Shown in pieces: positions 36,292 to 45,066 of a stretch of DNA of 64,000 bases. Position 1 is the first letter of the stretch. Every line of letters starts with the position of its first letter. A model generated the notes under the pieces. The model ran no database searches and had not been told where the DNA came from. It worked only from the letters and a program-made list of their open reading frames with translations. The translations under genes and the position numbers were made by a program. Source of the DNA: Undibacterium sp. KW1 (GTDB lineage Bacteria > Pseudomonadota > Gammaproteobacteria > Burkholderiales > Burkholderiaceae_D); NCBI RefSeq assembly GCF_009937955.1, contig NZ_AP018439.1, forward strand, positions 4,774,001-4,838,000. Direction: 5' to 3'.

Positions 36292-36367
36292 TGGAAGGGG
36301 ATCAAGGATTCGAACCTTGGAGTGTCGGGTTCAAAACCCGATGCCGTCACCGCTTGGCTAATCCCCT
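36292..36367 (-). tRNA. tRNA-Gln(UUG), intact copy
   Basis: Acceptor AGGGGAT/ATCCCCT, anticodon stem TCGGG/CCCGA with loop TTTTGAA giving UUG, T-arm CAAGG-TTCGAAT-CCTTG, CCA encoded. Paralogue of the split gene at 35393. Confidence 0.92.
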
Positions 36368-36374
36368 GTAAAAC

Positions 36375-36459
36375 TGGTGCGCACGGAGGGACTTGAACTC
36401 TCAATCCTTTCGGCACTGACTTCTGAGGCCAGCGTGTATTCCAATTCCACCACATGCGC
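36375..36459 (-). tRNA. tRNA-Leu(CAG)
   Basis: Stem CTGGC/GTCAG (one G-T pair) with loop CTCAGAA gives CAG. The T-stem GAGAG/CCCTC has an A-C mismatch absent from its Leu neighbours. CCA encoded. Probably functional, but some decay is visible. Confidence 0.85.
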
Positions 36460-36483
36460 TTCATTCATTCTTCAACCTGCTTT

Positions 36484-36560
36484 GGGGTGACCACCAGGAA
36501 TCGAACCGGGATAAGCGGATTCACAATCCACGACTTTCACCATTAAGTTATGGCCACCCC
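36484..36560 (-). tRNA. tRNA-His(GUG), copy 2, slightly degenerate
   Basis: Same layout and G-1/C73 pair as copy 1; loop TTGTGAA. Anticodon stem has one T-G pair and the T-stem CCCGG/CCTGG has a C-T mismatch. CCA not encoded. Confidence 0.82.
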
Positions 36561-36608
36561 AAAGCAGGCTGATTATTTCCTTTCATCGCTGAACCTTTGC
36601 ATGGACTC

Positions 36609-36677
36609 GTAGGGTGCGCCGTGCGCACCATCACGCACGTTTCGTTGATCAACAACGGTGCGCACGGCGCACCCTAC
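36609..36677. repeat. repeat B inverted pair within the tRNA array
   Basis: Contains the GTTGATCAAC spacer palindrome of its array siblings; the right arm is followed by CAAAATCATG and tRNA-Pro. Confidence 0.85.
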
Positions 36678-36698
36678 AAAATCATGCAATACTCAAAC

Positions 36699-36775
36699 TG
36701 GTCGGAGTGCGAGGATTTGAACCTCGGACCTTCTGCTCCCAGGGCAGTAGCGCTACCAGGCTGCGCCACACTCCG
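36699..36775 (-). tRNA. tRNA-Pro(UGG), copy 3, with C at position 33
   Basis: Acceptor, D- and T-arms pair well (CGAGG/CCTCG is better than in the other copies), CCA encoded. The anticodon loop reads CCTGGGA, giving UGG but with C instead of the near-invariant U33. First gene of the array in transcription direction. Confidence 0.82.
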
Positions 36776-36832
36776 ATTTGACTGTTAAGGCCTGTTGCAA
36801 TCTGCAATCAGGCTAAAAATTCTGCACTCCGC

Positions 36833-36934
36833 AGGGCTTTCGCAAAATTGTCCCAGCAAGGCGTCAGCGACGACGACAGTACTTTAGTACGGCTAGGAGC
36901 TGCAACGCAGCTGGGGCGGTTTTGCGTAAGCCCT
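36833..36934. mobile_element. MITE with GGACTTACGCAAAA-type ends, older copy
   Basis: AGGGCTTTCGCAAAATTGTC at left is inverted at right as GGCGGTTTTGCGTAAGCCCT. The body, with GTACTTTAGTACGGCTAGG and AGCTGCAACGCAGCT, is an inverted copy of the 46371-46470 element. TIRs and TA flanks have drifted, so this copy is older. Confidence 0.8.
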
Positions 36935-36940
36935 GCCTAA

Positions 36941-36977
36941 AAACTAAAAAGCCCGGTGCGTTGATCGCATCCGGGCT
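36941..36977 (-). terminator. intrinsic terminator, minus strand
   Basis: On the minus strand AGCCCGGATGCG pairs with CGCACCGGGCT around ATCAA and is followed by TTTTTAGTTTTT. It ends a minus-strand transcript arising right of 36980. Confidence 0.82.
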
Positions 36978-37245
36978 GGTCGCTACAGGTGGCCTGACCA
37001 TTAACTGGTGAGGCTTGCCTGTGGGGTTTCCCCCGGATGTTGAGCTGCACGCATGCGCCCAGATGATGCAAGGGCAAGGCGAAGAGCGGGCTGGGCAATG
37101 TTGGCAGTGCTGGCTGCAACTGCAGGTCAGTGGCTAAATGGGATGGGAGCGATGCTGCATCCAGCAGCGCTGCGCCAGCCTGTGCCATGCCCTGCGCGAT
37201 GAGGCGCAGGTTCTGGTGCAGTTGTTGGAGTAGCGTTGCGTTCAC
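36945..37245 (-). ncRNA. candidate structured short transcript, or small gene
   Basis: Ends in a strong terminator and contains further hairpins in a row: GGGG-GAAA-CCCC (GNRA-like loop) and ACAGGCAAGCCTCACC pairing with GGTCAGGCCACCTGT. A 102-codon GTG-start frame (37245 to 36937) with AGGAC upstream covers it, but that frame runs through the terminator stem, unusual for a protein gene, and its sequence matches nothing I know. I favour a structured RNA over a protein; confidence is low. Confidence 0.35.
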
Positions 37246-37652
37246 AATAGGTCCTGTTCTTTAAAAATTGATGTTGGTATTCAAGCGGGTGTTGCTGTAT
37301 TCGATGGATGTATCTTGCCATAGCTTTTAAAATAAAACAAGCATGGCATGACGAATTTATTCAAGTATTTGATATATTTTTGCAACAGGTGGGTATTTCA
37401 GCAGGAAATTAAGCTGAGAATATGTGCATGTCCACACTATGACAAAGGCTTATTTTATTGAAATTTATGCTAGAGTAAATTACATCGAAATATTTTTTTG
37501 CTGCTTGAAATTTGATGTAACTGGACAGAATTTTTAGCATCACACATGCGCTTGACTTACAGATGCCAATCGCAAATGTGAAGTTTTAGTCCCCTCTCCT
37601 TCAAGGGGAAGGAGCAAAAACATCCCCCTTGCATCCCCTACCGGAGTAATCC
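37246..37652. other. AT-rich intergenic region
   Basis: 407 bp separating the leftward transcript from the flavin oxidase gene. Very AT-rich between 37320 and 37510; likely holds divergent promoters. A short stretch CCCCTCTCCTTCAAGGGG (37591-37608) is a small hairpin. No gene seen. Confidence 0.5.
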
Positions 37653-39251
37653 ATGCCACAAACCAGCACAGACAACACCAAGCCCTCCTCGCCACTCTGG
37701 CTGAACTGGAGCCAGAACCTGTTTTACCAGGGCGATAATTATTACTACACGCCACGCACGCGCGCAGAATTACAAGCTATCGTCAGCACAGCCGCTGCAC
37801 AAGACAAACAACTGCGTGTTTCCGGCCAGCGCCATTCACAAACCCCGCTGGTGGCCAGCAGCGAGACGCCTGCGAGTGGCGTCGTTATCCTTGATCTGTC
37901 CTGCTATGCAGACCTGGGCCGCGAAGGTGACCAGCGCATGCAAATCAGCAGCGATGGCAAAAGCGTTACCGTGAACACTGGCGTGCGTGAAGATGAACTC
38001 GATGCCTTTCTGACGCAAAACAAGCTCATGCTGGAAACCGTGACGGCTGGCGGTTTTTTTAGCCTCGGTGGCATGACGGCGGTAGATGTGCATGGTGCGA
38101 CCGTGCAGGCACCTATCTTTGCCGAGACCGTCACCGCCTTTGCCATCATGGGGCCCAGCGGCATCGTCAATACCATCGACGCCAGCACACCCAAGGTGGG
38201 TGCATGGTCACCACTGCAATTTGCCCGCGTGTCACTGGGCAGCCTGGGTATTGTGACTGCCGTTACCATCAGCGTCTTGCCACGCCCGTTTGCGAATTGT
38301 CTGGCTGCGGGGATCAGTGATTTTGTGTGGGAGAATGCCGCCAATTTTGGTGCTGGCCTGTCTGCCCTGCTGGCCTCCAAATCCAGGGTAGAAACCTTCT
38401 TCAACCCCTATGCACTGACAGGCACCAGCAACTTCACTGCAGCATGGTGGAATGTAGAAAGCGGCTCGGGTGTAGCCCCCGTGGCAGAACCCACGACAGA
38501 TGCCTGCCAGCTCGCACAAAAAAATGAATTCGGAGCACCCTATCTGCCTTATGCGGAAAAAATCGCCGAGGACGCCGCCATCTATGCACAAAGCTTTGAT
38601 GCGCCCATCGTCGGCACCGCAGCGGCAGCGATGATCACATCGACCGCGATATCTGTCATCAAGGGTGAAGTCAAAAAAGCAGCGCAAAAGAATTCCGACC
38701 TTTGGCTGAATGAGGCCGCCAGGGTCATTTTCATGTCTTACTTTATCGAGTTGCCTGACCTGGGTGCAGAAAGTTTATCTACGGTCTGGGGAGCCTTGAA
38801 ATCAGTCAGCGACAAGGTCAACAAGAGCAGCAACTTTCACATCGCTGCGCCTATGGAGTTTCGCTTCATCAAAGGTGGCAATACTGCCATGGCAGGTACC
38901 TACACCAGCAATGCCGACGCCTATTTCGTCAACCTTGACCTGATCGCCTTTGTCGCCGTGCATGAAGATAATAGCGGTCTCGACTACCCGACCAAGCTGT
39001 TGAATTTTTTTGCGGAGGTAGAAAGCGAATGGGTCGCCCTCGGTGGCTGGCCTCACAATGGCAAGATGTATGGTTTCTATGATCCCACCACGGGGCCAGG
39101 TACCGGCACACAGCCCTTCAACCCGGCATTTCTGAAGCAGTTACGCAGCCGCCGTACAGAGCGCGTGCAGGCCTTTGATGATTACCGCCAGAGTTGTGAC
39201 CCTACCGGGATGTTTGTGAATGCCTATGTGGCGAGACTGGTGGGGGAGTGA
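37653..39251 (+). CDS. FAD-binding oxidase (VAO/PCMH family, cholesterol-oxidase-II-like)
   Basis: 532 aa flavoenzyme. PCMH domain from residue 35: LRVSGQRHSQTPLV places H61 where covalent FAD is attached in this family, and GGFFSLGGMTAVDVHGATV follows. The long C-terminal cap resembles bacterial type II cholesterol oxidase or sugar-lactone oxidases; substrate unproved. No signal peptide is evident although relatives are often exported. GGAG sits 8 nt before the ATG. Stand-alone. Confidence 0.8.
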   Translation: MPQTSTDNTKPSSPLWLNWSQNLFYQGDNYYYTPRTRAELQAIVSTAAAQDKQLRVSGQRHSQTPLVASSETPASGVVILDLSCYADLGREGDQRMQISSDGKSVTVNTGVREDELDAFLTQNKLMLETVTAGGFFSLGGMTAVDVHGATVQAPIFAETVTAFAIMGPSGIVNTIDASTPKVGAWSPLQFARVSLGSLGIVTAVTISVLPRPFANCLAAGISDFVWENAANFGAGLSALLASKSRVETFFNPYALTGTSNFTAAWWNVESGSGVAPVAEPTTDACQLAQKNEFGAPYLPYAEKIAEDAAIYAQSFDAPIVGTAAAAMITSTAISVIKGEVKKAAQKNSDLWLNEAARVIFMSYFIELPDLGAESLSTVWGALKSVSDKVNKSSNFHIAAPMEFRFIKGGNTAMAGTYTSNADAYFVNLDLIAFVAVHEDNSGLDYPTKLLNFFAEVESEWVALGGWPHNGKMYGFYDPTTGPGTGTQPFNPAFLKQLRSRRTERVQAFDDYRQSCDPTGMFVNAYVARLVGE

Positions 39252-39439
39252 GCTTGCAGGTTCACATGCTGCATGTGAATACACAGCCACTCACCGCAGA
39301 AAGGCACAGAGAAAGATATTTATCGCTTGCCCTCCCTCAGCGCACAAGGATAAATGTAGCCGTAACGGGAGATGCATTGGAACGCGCCGCATATGAACGT
39401 CGTGCACGGCGCAGATTATTTGCCCGTGTGTTGTGAGAC

Positions 39440-39465
39440 CATGCGGCGCATTGCAATGCGCACTA
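39440..39465. repeat. repeat C, extended copy
   Basis: CATGCGGCGCATTGCAATGC with about 45 bp of left flank (GTGCACGGCGCAGAT, TTGCCCG, GTGTGAGACC) shared with the copies at 41.7 and 42.08 kb. The family therefore includes a larger unit. Confidence 0.72.
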
Positions 39466-39510
39466 TGTCAAGGCGATGACGGGAAATGGGGTACGCATGC
39501 GCGATCAGAT

Positions 39511-40473
39511 TCAATGCTTTTCGCTGGTTTTCTTCTTTTTGACAGCGGTGGCAAGTTTGTGATCAGCACCATCCGGCGCACGAATAAAATCAACAAATGC
39601 ACGCAGGGGTGCAGGCAGGTGTCGCCGCCCTGAATAATATAAAAACGGCCCCGAAAAACTCAACCACCAATCCTGCAATATGGGCTGCAACTGTCCTGAT
39701 GCGATGTAGGGAGCAAGCCATTCTTCAAACAGATAAATGACACCATGGCCAGCCACTGCAGCATTGACTGCCAGATCCATCACGGTGGGTGTCACGATCA
39801 GGGGACCGCTGGGGTCAAGGCTTAGTTTTTGCCCATCGCGCTCAAACTCCCACGGAAAAATAGCACCGCTGAGAAATTTTCCGCGCAGGCAGGCATGTTG
39901 CAACAAATCACGCGGGTGCTCAGGTATGCCCCGCCTGGCGAGATAGGCAGGTGCAGCGGCGACAGCAAAACGTTGCGTCAGCGGGCCGATGGGGACGGCG
40001 ATCATGTCTTGTTCCAGCCGTTCGCCATAACGTATGCCAGCATCACACCCGCTTGCCACGACATCGACAAAATTATTGTCAATGACGATGTCGAGCAGGA
40101 TATCCGGGTATTTGCGCATGAATTGATCGACGATGGGCTGCAAGAAAAAAAGCGCCGCACTGACTGGCACATTGAGTCGCAAGGTACCACGCGGGCTGTC
40201 GCGCAGATCGTTGAGTACATCCAGTGCACTGGCTACATCGTTGAGTGCGGGTTGCAGGCGGCTAAGCAATAGCGCACCGGCCTCGGTTGGCGTGACGCTA
40301 CGGGTGGTGCGCAATAGTAGCCGTATGCCAAGCTGGCTTTCCAGCCGCCGTACAGCCTCGCTCAGTGCCGAAGCGGATTGCCCGCTGGCACGCGCAGCCT
40401 GGCGGAAGCCGCGATGCTGCACGACCAGCGCAAAGGTGGACAGGTCAGCCAGGGAATGCAAGTCTGTGGTCAT
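39511..40473 (-). CDS. LysR-family transcriptional regulator
   Basis: 320 aa. DNA-binding domain with LSTFALVVQHRGFRQAA and SASALSEAVRRLESQLGI; LLRTTRSVTPTEAG closes the wing. Inducer domain contains PRGTLRLNVP. ATG at 40473 has GGAG 10 nt upstream; longer readings are not family-like. Divergent from the PdxI-like reductase, which it probably controls. The C-terminus is Lys-rich (VKKKKTSEKH). Confidence 0.9.
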   Translation of the reverse strand: MTTDLHSLADLSTFALVVQHRGFRQAARASGQSASALSEAVRRLESQLGIRLLLRTTRSVTPTEAGALLLSRLQPALNDVASALDVLNDLRDSPRGTLRLNVPVSAALFFLQPIVDQFMRKYPDILLDIVIDNNFVDVVASGCDAGIRYGERLEQDMIAVPIGPLTQRFAVAAAPAYLARRGIPEHPRDLLQHACLRGKFLSGAIFPWEFERDGQKLSLDPSGPLIVTPTVMDLAVNAAVAGHGVIYLFEEWLAPYIASGQLQPILQDWWLSFSGPFLYYSGRRHLPAPLRAFVDFIRAPDGADHKLATAVKKKKTSEKH

Positions 40474-40648
40474 GGTTGGAATGCTCCATTGTGCGGAATA
40501 TCGTACAAGCCGTGCGGAATTGCCCTGATTATCACACAGTACGACTCTCGCTATGATGTCTCCATGCCTTACCCCAATAAGCGACAAACGCGAAACAAGC
40601 GCAAAACAGGGGCCTGGCAAACCTGTCAACCATCACCCTGGAGTTTTT

Positions 40649-41515
40649 ATGAGCACTTATTCCCCCTCCCGCGACCAGTTCACACCTAAGCATTGCGACA
40701 TTGCATTCAATCGCATGGGCTACGGCGCCATGCAACTGGCAGGCCCGCATGTATGGGGCCCACCCAAAGACCGCGTTGCTGCCGTGGCAGTGTTGCGTGC
40801 AGCCATAGAGCTGGGCATCAACCATATCGATACCTCGGATTTTTATGGGCCGCATGTGACCAACCAGATCATTTGCGAAGCCCTGCATCCCTACCGCGAT
40901 GAGCTGACCATCGTCACCAAAATAGGTTTCAAGCGTGGCGAAGATCAATCATGGCTGCCCGCCGCATCTGCCAAGGAATTGCGCGACGCCGTCCACGACA
41001 ACCTGCGCAACCTGAAGCTGGATGTGCTTGACGTGGTCAACCTGCGTGCGCCTGGTGTGGCTGGCCCGGACGGCTCATCTCTCGCCGCAGCGCTGGATAC
41101 CATGCTGCACCTGAAACAAGAAGGCCTGATCCGCCACATAGGGCTCAGCAACGTCGATATGCAGCAACTGACAGAAGCGCAGCAGATCACCGACATCGTC
41201 TGCGTACAAAACCAGTACAACCTGGCGCATCGCGGTGACGATGCCATGATAGATACACTGGCTGCACAGGGTATCGCCTATGTACCGTTTTTCCCGCTCG
41301 GCGGATTTACACCTTTGCAGTCGGACGTGTTGACGCAGGTGGCAGCAAGACTGCAAGCCCAGCCCATGCAAGTGGCACTGGCGTGGCTGCTGCAACGTGC
41401 ACCTAATATTCTCGTCATCCCTGGTACATCATCGGTGGCACATCTGCATGACAACGTCGCAGCGGGTGCATTGCGACTTGATGAGGCGGCATTGGTGGCG
41501 TTGAATAGTATGTAA
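40649..41515 (+). CDS. aldo/keto reductase, PdxI (YdbC)-like
   Basis: 288 aa NADPH-dependent reductase with a TIM barrel. The NRMGYGAMQLAGPHVWGPP opening is characteristic of the YdbC/PdxI subgroup, which reduces pyridoxal to pyridoxine. Catalytic residues D61 and Y66 (INHIDTSDFYG) and K91 (IVTKIGF) are present; N131 stands where many AKRs have His, as in this subgroup. GGAG precedes ATG 40649. Divergent LysR neighbour. Confidence 0.85.
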   Translation: MSTYSPSRDQFTPKHCDIAFNRMGYGAMQLAGPHVWGPPKDRVAAVAVLRAAIELGINHIDTSDFYGPHVTNQIICEALHPYRDELTIVTKIGFKRGEDQSWLPAASAKELRDAVHDNLRNLKLDVLDVVNLRAPGVAGPDGSSLAAALDTMLHLKQEGLIRHIGLSNVDMQQLTEAQQITDIVCVQNQYNLAHRGDDAMIDTLAAQGIAYVPFFPLGGFTPLQSDVLTQVAARLQAQPMQVALAWLLQRAPNILVIPGTSSVAHLHDNVAAGALRLDEAALVALNSM

Positions 41516-41699
41516 AAGCAAATGAGTAACCAGCTTCATCCAGTGCCTAATCAGACTGGCCGAAGCTGGCGATGATCGTTTGATGATGCAGATATCTTGA
41601 CAAAAGGGATCATCGTTGCCGTAATGGGAAGTGCATTGTAATGCGTCGCATGTACGCGTGGGGCATGGCGCAGATATGTTGCCCAGGATAGTGTGAAGC

Positions 41700-41726
41700 C
41701 ATGCGGCGCATTGCAATGCAACCTAC
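41700..41726. repeat. repeat C, extended copy
   Basis: CATGCGGCGCATTGCAATGC then AACCTAC; left flank GATATGTTGCCCAGGATAGT matches the 42.06 kb copy. Confidence 0.72.
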
Positions 41727-41772
41727 GTCACGGCGCTGATAAAGAATTGGGTACGCGTCGCCCTCAGAAAAC

Positions 41773-41979
41773 GTAGATACGATTAGCGCAGCGTAATCGT
41801 ACGCATGATGTGTGCCCAAATAATCACAGCCCCAAGAAAATCTGAGCATCGCAAAAGACCTGCTTCAACAACATTACGGCCTTTGCTGAAAACACTACAT
41901 TGAAGTCGTGATGACTTTCACTCTCATCAGTTAGCGGCGGTTGGCATGCGTACGATTACGCTGCGCTAATCGTACCTAC
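41773..41979. repeat. repeat A inverted pair
   Basis: Arms at 41773-41807 (GTAGATACGATTAGCGCAG) and 41945-41979; spacer 137 bp, different from the spacers at 29-30 kb. Confidence 0.8.
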
Positions 41980-42081
41980 ACACGGCTCATTTACTTTTAT
42001 CACTGCACGATAGATTGCGATGTAAACCTCATGCTTGAGTATCGTGCACGGCGTAGATATGTTGCCCGGGATGGTGTGAAG

Positions 42082-42108
42082 CCATGCGGCGCATTGCAAT
42101 GCGCCTTA
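42082..42108. repeat. repeat C, extended copy
   Basis: CATGCGGCGCATTGCAATGC then GCCTTAC; left flank ATATGTTGCCCGGGATGGTG. Confidence 0.72.
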
Positions 42109-42181
42109 CACCAAGGCTGGCAGAAATATCCCTGCAGTGCCGCCATCTTCCATCCGTCCATTCACTGACAACCACATCTAT

Positions 42182-42196
42182 TGCAACACTGTTGCA
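42182..42196. promoter_or_regulatory. Zur-like operator 1
   Basis: TGCAACACTGTTGCA, palindrome of the form TGCAAY-N3-GTTGCA. Furthest of three from the GTPase gene. Confidence 0.6.
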
Positions 42197-42229
42197 AAAA
42201 AACTTGAATTACTTTATGATCCTGAAAAA

Positions 42230-42244
42230 TGCAATTGTGTTGCA
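42230..42244. promoter_or_regulatory. Zur-like operator 2
   Basis: TGCAATTGTGTTGCA, one base off perfect symmetry; 48 bp from site 1. Confidence 0.55.
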
Positions 42245-42432
42245 AATAGACTTGAGTAACAAACCATGTGCGTGCCTGATGCGTGGCGGATGCTGCCTGT
42301 TTGCTTGAGGTGTTGAGCTGCTGAGGTGCTGAGCTGCACGCACGTCTTTGCAGGCGTTGCTCAGAGCTGGAAAATTGAGAGATGCAAAGATAAGCACAGA
42401 CTGATTTCAGTCTATTTTTTTTAAATCAATAA

Positions 42433-42447
42433 TGCAACAAAGTTGCA
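42433..42447. promoter_or_regulatory. Zur-like operator 3
   Basis: TGCAACAAAGTTGCA, extended to AATGCAACAAAGTTGCATT; 126 bp before the GTPase start, suited to repress its promoter. Genes behind it are metal-uptake types, which suggests a Fur-family zinc repressor. Confidence 0.62.
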
Positions 42448-42572
42448 TTTAATAATAAAACGAGACCGGATACGCCGCACTTCTGTCGTTGAAAACTCTG
42501 GCCTGGTGCCATCCCTATCAAGACTCAGTCACACATCTGCCACCTACCGCAAACCCAGACACAGGACCCATC

Positions 42573-43835
42573 ATGCCAAATCCCACGCTCTTGCCCGTCA
42601 CCGTACTCTCCGGTTTTCTGGGTGCAGGTAAAACTACCCTGCTCAATCACATCCTCAACAACCGCGAAGGCAGGCGGGTGGCGGTGATTGTCAATGATAT
42701 GTCTGAGGTGAATATCGATGCTGATCTGGTGCGGCAAGGTGGGGCCGAGTTATCGCGGGCGGATGAGAAACTCGTCGAGATGAGCAATGGCTGCATTTGC
42801 TGCACCTTGCGGGAAGACTTGCTGATAGAAATCCAGCGGCTCGCCAGTGAGCAGCGTTTTGATTATCTGCTCATAGAATCGACCGGCATATCCGAACCCA
42901 TGCCGGTGGCCGAGACCTTTACCTTCAGGGATGAAGATGGTCGCAGCCTGTCTGACATTGCGCGGCTCGACACCATGGTCACGGTGGTGGATGCCTATAA
43001 CTTCTTGCGCGACTATGCGTCTGGCGACAGCCTGAACCAGCGCGGCACTTCCATGGGGGAAGAAGATGAACGCACGGTGGTTGACCTGCTGGTCGAGCAG
43101 ATAGAATTTTGCGATGTCATCGTCCTCAACAAGGCTGACATGGTCAGTGCTGCCGAGTTTGAGAGGCTGAGCCAGATCTTGCGGGCGTTAAACCCGCGTG
43201 CGGATATCGTGCCTTGCAGTTTTTCAAATGTGCCGCTGGAACGGATATTGAACACGGGCCGCTTCAATTTTGAACAGGCCTCTGCCGCACCAGGCTGGTT
43301 GAAAGAACTGCGTGGCGAGCATGTACCTGAGAGTGAAGAATATGGCATAAGCAGCTTTGCCTACCGCGCGCGCAGGCCGTTTCACCCTCAGCGTTTCTGG
43401 TCTTGCATACATCAGGGCTTTGCGGGTGTGGTGCGGTCAAAAGGTTATTTCTGGCTGGCGACGCGCATGGATATCGCTGGCGAATGGTCACAGGCGGGTG
43501 GCATTTGTCGGCATCATGAAGCAGGCTTGTGGTGGTCAGCCGTCAGCAAGGCGGAGTGGCCGCAGGATGCAGATTACCAGCAGCATATTTTAAGCAAATG
43601 CATAGAGCCATTCGGTGACCGCCGACAGGAGCTGGTGTTCATTGGCATGGATATGGATCAGGCGGTGATAGAAGCAACACTGGATGCCTGTCTGCTGACG
43701 AATGAAGAAATGGCGCAAGGGCCAGCAGACTGGGCCAGCTATGACGACCCTTTCCCATCGTGGATGGAGACGGACGATAGCGAAGATGACGAAGACGCCA
43801 ACATGATCACACAGCATGTGGAGGCTTTAGCATGA
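42573..43835 (+). CDS. CobW-family GTPase, ZigA/YciC-like zinc metallochaperone
   Basis: 420 aa cytoplasmic G3E GTPase. Walker [10 protein letters not shown] at 14-22, SNGCICC metal motif at 71-77 (CxCC), [10 protein letters not shown] switch region and NKADMV base-recognition motif; the C-terminal CobW_C domain contains RPFHPQRFW. Ends in an acidic, His-containing tail. Proteins of this type load zinc under starvation and are repressed by Zur. First gene of the block; ATG 42573 has AGGA upstream. Its stop overlaps the next start (ATGA). Confidence 0.88.
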   Translation: MPNPTLLPVTVLSGFLGAGKTTLLNHILNNREGRRVAVIVNDMSEVNIDADLVRQGGAELSRADEKLVEMSNGCICCTLREDLLIEIQRLASEQRFDYLLIESTGISEPMPVAETFTFRDEDGRSLSDIARLDTMVTVVDAYNFLRDYASGDSLNQRGTSMGEEDERTVVDLLVEQIEFCDVIVLNKADMVSAAEFERLSQILRALNPRADIVPCSFSNVPLERILNTGRFNFEQASAAPGWLKELRGEHVPESEEYGISSFAYRARRPFHPQRFWSCIHQGFAGVVRSKGYFWLATRMDIAGEWSQAGGICRHHEAGLWWSAVSKAEWPQDADYQQHILSKCIEPFGDRRQELVFIGMDMDQAVIEATLDACLLTNEEMAQGPADWASYDDPFPSWMETDDSEDDEDANMITQHVEALA

Positions 43836-44347
43836 ACAAACTGATCCCCCTCACCCTGCTCGCTGCATTGCAGGCGATAGCAATCAATAGTAGCGCCCAT
43901 GAAGCCCACGTACACGGCAGCGCGACTGTCTTGCTGGCGCAGGATGGCAACAGGCTGACGCTGGAATTTGACAGCCCGCTGGATAACCTGCTGGGCTTTG
44001 AACATGCGCCGCGCACGGACAAGCAAAAACAGGCAGCCAAGGCTTTGCTTGATCTCATGCAAAAGCCGGATACCTTATTGAAGCTCAATGCAGAAGCAGA
44101 CTGCCAGTTAGCCACGGTGAAAGTAGTTGCGCCTGTACTGCAATCCACTGCGACAGCTAAGGATGAACATGCAAACCTGCATGCCGAATATGAATATGGC
44201 TGCACCAAAGTCGCCGCATTGAAGTCGCTGCAACTGAGTTTGTTTGATGCATTCCCGTCTATACACAAGGTCGATGCACAAATGGCTGGCGCACGTGGGC
44301 AGGCTGCCGCAACACTGACACCAAAACAACGTATGCTGGCATGGTGA
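43832..44347 (+). CDS. ZrgA-like periplasmic zinc-uptake protein (DUF2796)
   Basis: 171 aa with a signal peptide ending at NSSAHE. The [11 protein letters not shown] start of the mature protein is the family hallmark and a likely metal-binding cluster; [13 protein letters not shown] and [10 protein letters not shown] follow, then two further conserved cysteines region (EYGCTKV). DUF2796/ZrgA proteins take part in zinc uptake in Vibrio. Translationally coupled to the genes on both sides. Confidence 0.85.
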   Translation: MNKLIPLTLLAALQAIAINSSAHEAHVHGSATVLLAQDGNRLTLEFDSPLDNLLGFEHAPRTDKQKQAAKALLDLMQKPDTLLKLNAEADCQLATVKVVAPVLQSTATAKDEHANLHAEYEYGCTKVAALKSLQLSLFDAFPSIHKVDAQMAGARGQAAATLTPKQRMLAW

Positions 44348-45066
44348 TGTCTGCAATAGAAAAAGACAGCAGCCCCGCGCTGAGCCTGAGCAACGTACAG
44401 TTTCACTGGCAGGCCGGACATGCAGCTTGTCTGGACATAGAAAGCTTCGCTATCAGCAAGGGTGAAAGCGTGTTCCTGTACGGCCCCAGCGGCAGTGGCA
44501 AGAGTACATTGCTGTCGCTGGCGGGTGGCATCATCACGCCGCAGCGCGGACAGGTCACGGTGCTGGGCAGTGACCTGGGTGCCTTGTCTGGTGCAGCGCG
44601 TGACCGCTTTCGCGTTGATCATGCGGGATTTATTTTCCAGCAGTTCAACCTCATCCCTTATCTGTCTATGCTGGAGAATGTCTTGCTGCCTTGCCGCTTG
44701 TCGGTGAGACGGCAGCAACGTGCCAGTGCAGCACATGGCAGCCCGCGCGAGGCAGCAGTGGCTTTGCTGGATACGCTGGGGCTGGATGCCAACCTGTATC
44801 AGCGCCATGTCACAGGACTGAGCATAGGCCAGCAACAGCGTGTGGCGGCGGCGCGTGCGCTGATAGGCCAGCCAGAAATCATCATCGCTGATGAACCCAC
44901 ATCGGCACTGGATGCGGACAGGCAAAAAGATTTTATCGCACTCATTTTGCAGCAATGCGCCAGCCATGGCAGCAGCCTGCTGTTTGTCAGCCATGACCAC
45001 AGACTGGCCAGCCAGTTTAGCCGCGAGCTGGACTTGCAAAAAATTAACCGCGTGGAGCAGCACTGA
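44347..45066 (+). CDS. ABC transporter ATP-binding protein (LolD/MacB type)
   Basis: About 239 aa. Walker A GPSGSGKST, Q-loop FIFQQFNLIPYLS, signature LSIGQQQRVAAARAL, Walker B IIIADEPTSALD and the H-loop FVSHDH are all intact. ATG 44347 overlaps the previous stop as TGATG; ATG 44341 is also possible. It drives the FtsX-like permease encoded next. MacB-type pairs act as mechanotransmitters rather than classical importers, so its part in metal handling is open. Confidence 0.9.
   Translation: MSAIEKDSSPALSLSNVQFHWQAGHAACLDIESFAISKGESVFLYGPSGSGKSTLLSLAGGIITPQRGQVTVLGSDLGALSGAARDRFRVDHAGFIFQQFNLIPYLSMLENVLLPCRLSVRRQQRASAAHGSPREAAVALLDTLGLDANLYQRHVTGLSIGQQQRVAAARALIGQPEIIIADEPTSALDADRQKDFIALILQQCASHGSSLLFVSHDHRLASQFSRELDLQKINRVEQH

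Larger units (their letters stand above)
41516..42572. other. long repeat-rich intergenic region ahead of the zinc block
   Basis: 1057 bp without a supported gene. Left half: a degenerate C (about 41620-41652), an extended C (41700-41726), an A pair (41773-41979) and an extended C (42082-42108). Right half (42182-42447): three TGCAAY-N3-GTTGCA palindromes in AT-rich DNA that should hold the operon promoter. A minus-strand GCGTGCAGCTC tract near 42335 resembles part of the candidate RNA at 37.05 kb. Confidence 0.7.

Noticed and set aside
33402..36775. CRISPR array
   Set aside because: The repeats are tRNA arms and paired palindromes at irregular spacing; no regular repeat-spacer units and no cas genes.
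42084..42308. 74-codon frame between C repeat and the Zur-like sites
   Set aside because: Begins inside a C palindrome and crosses two predicted operators; composition is not protein-like.
43807..45063. 418-codon antisense frame across the zinc operon
   Set aside because: The plus-strand genes have full family motifs and coupled starts; the antisense product is Cys/Gln-rich without any domain.
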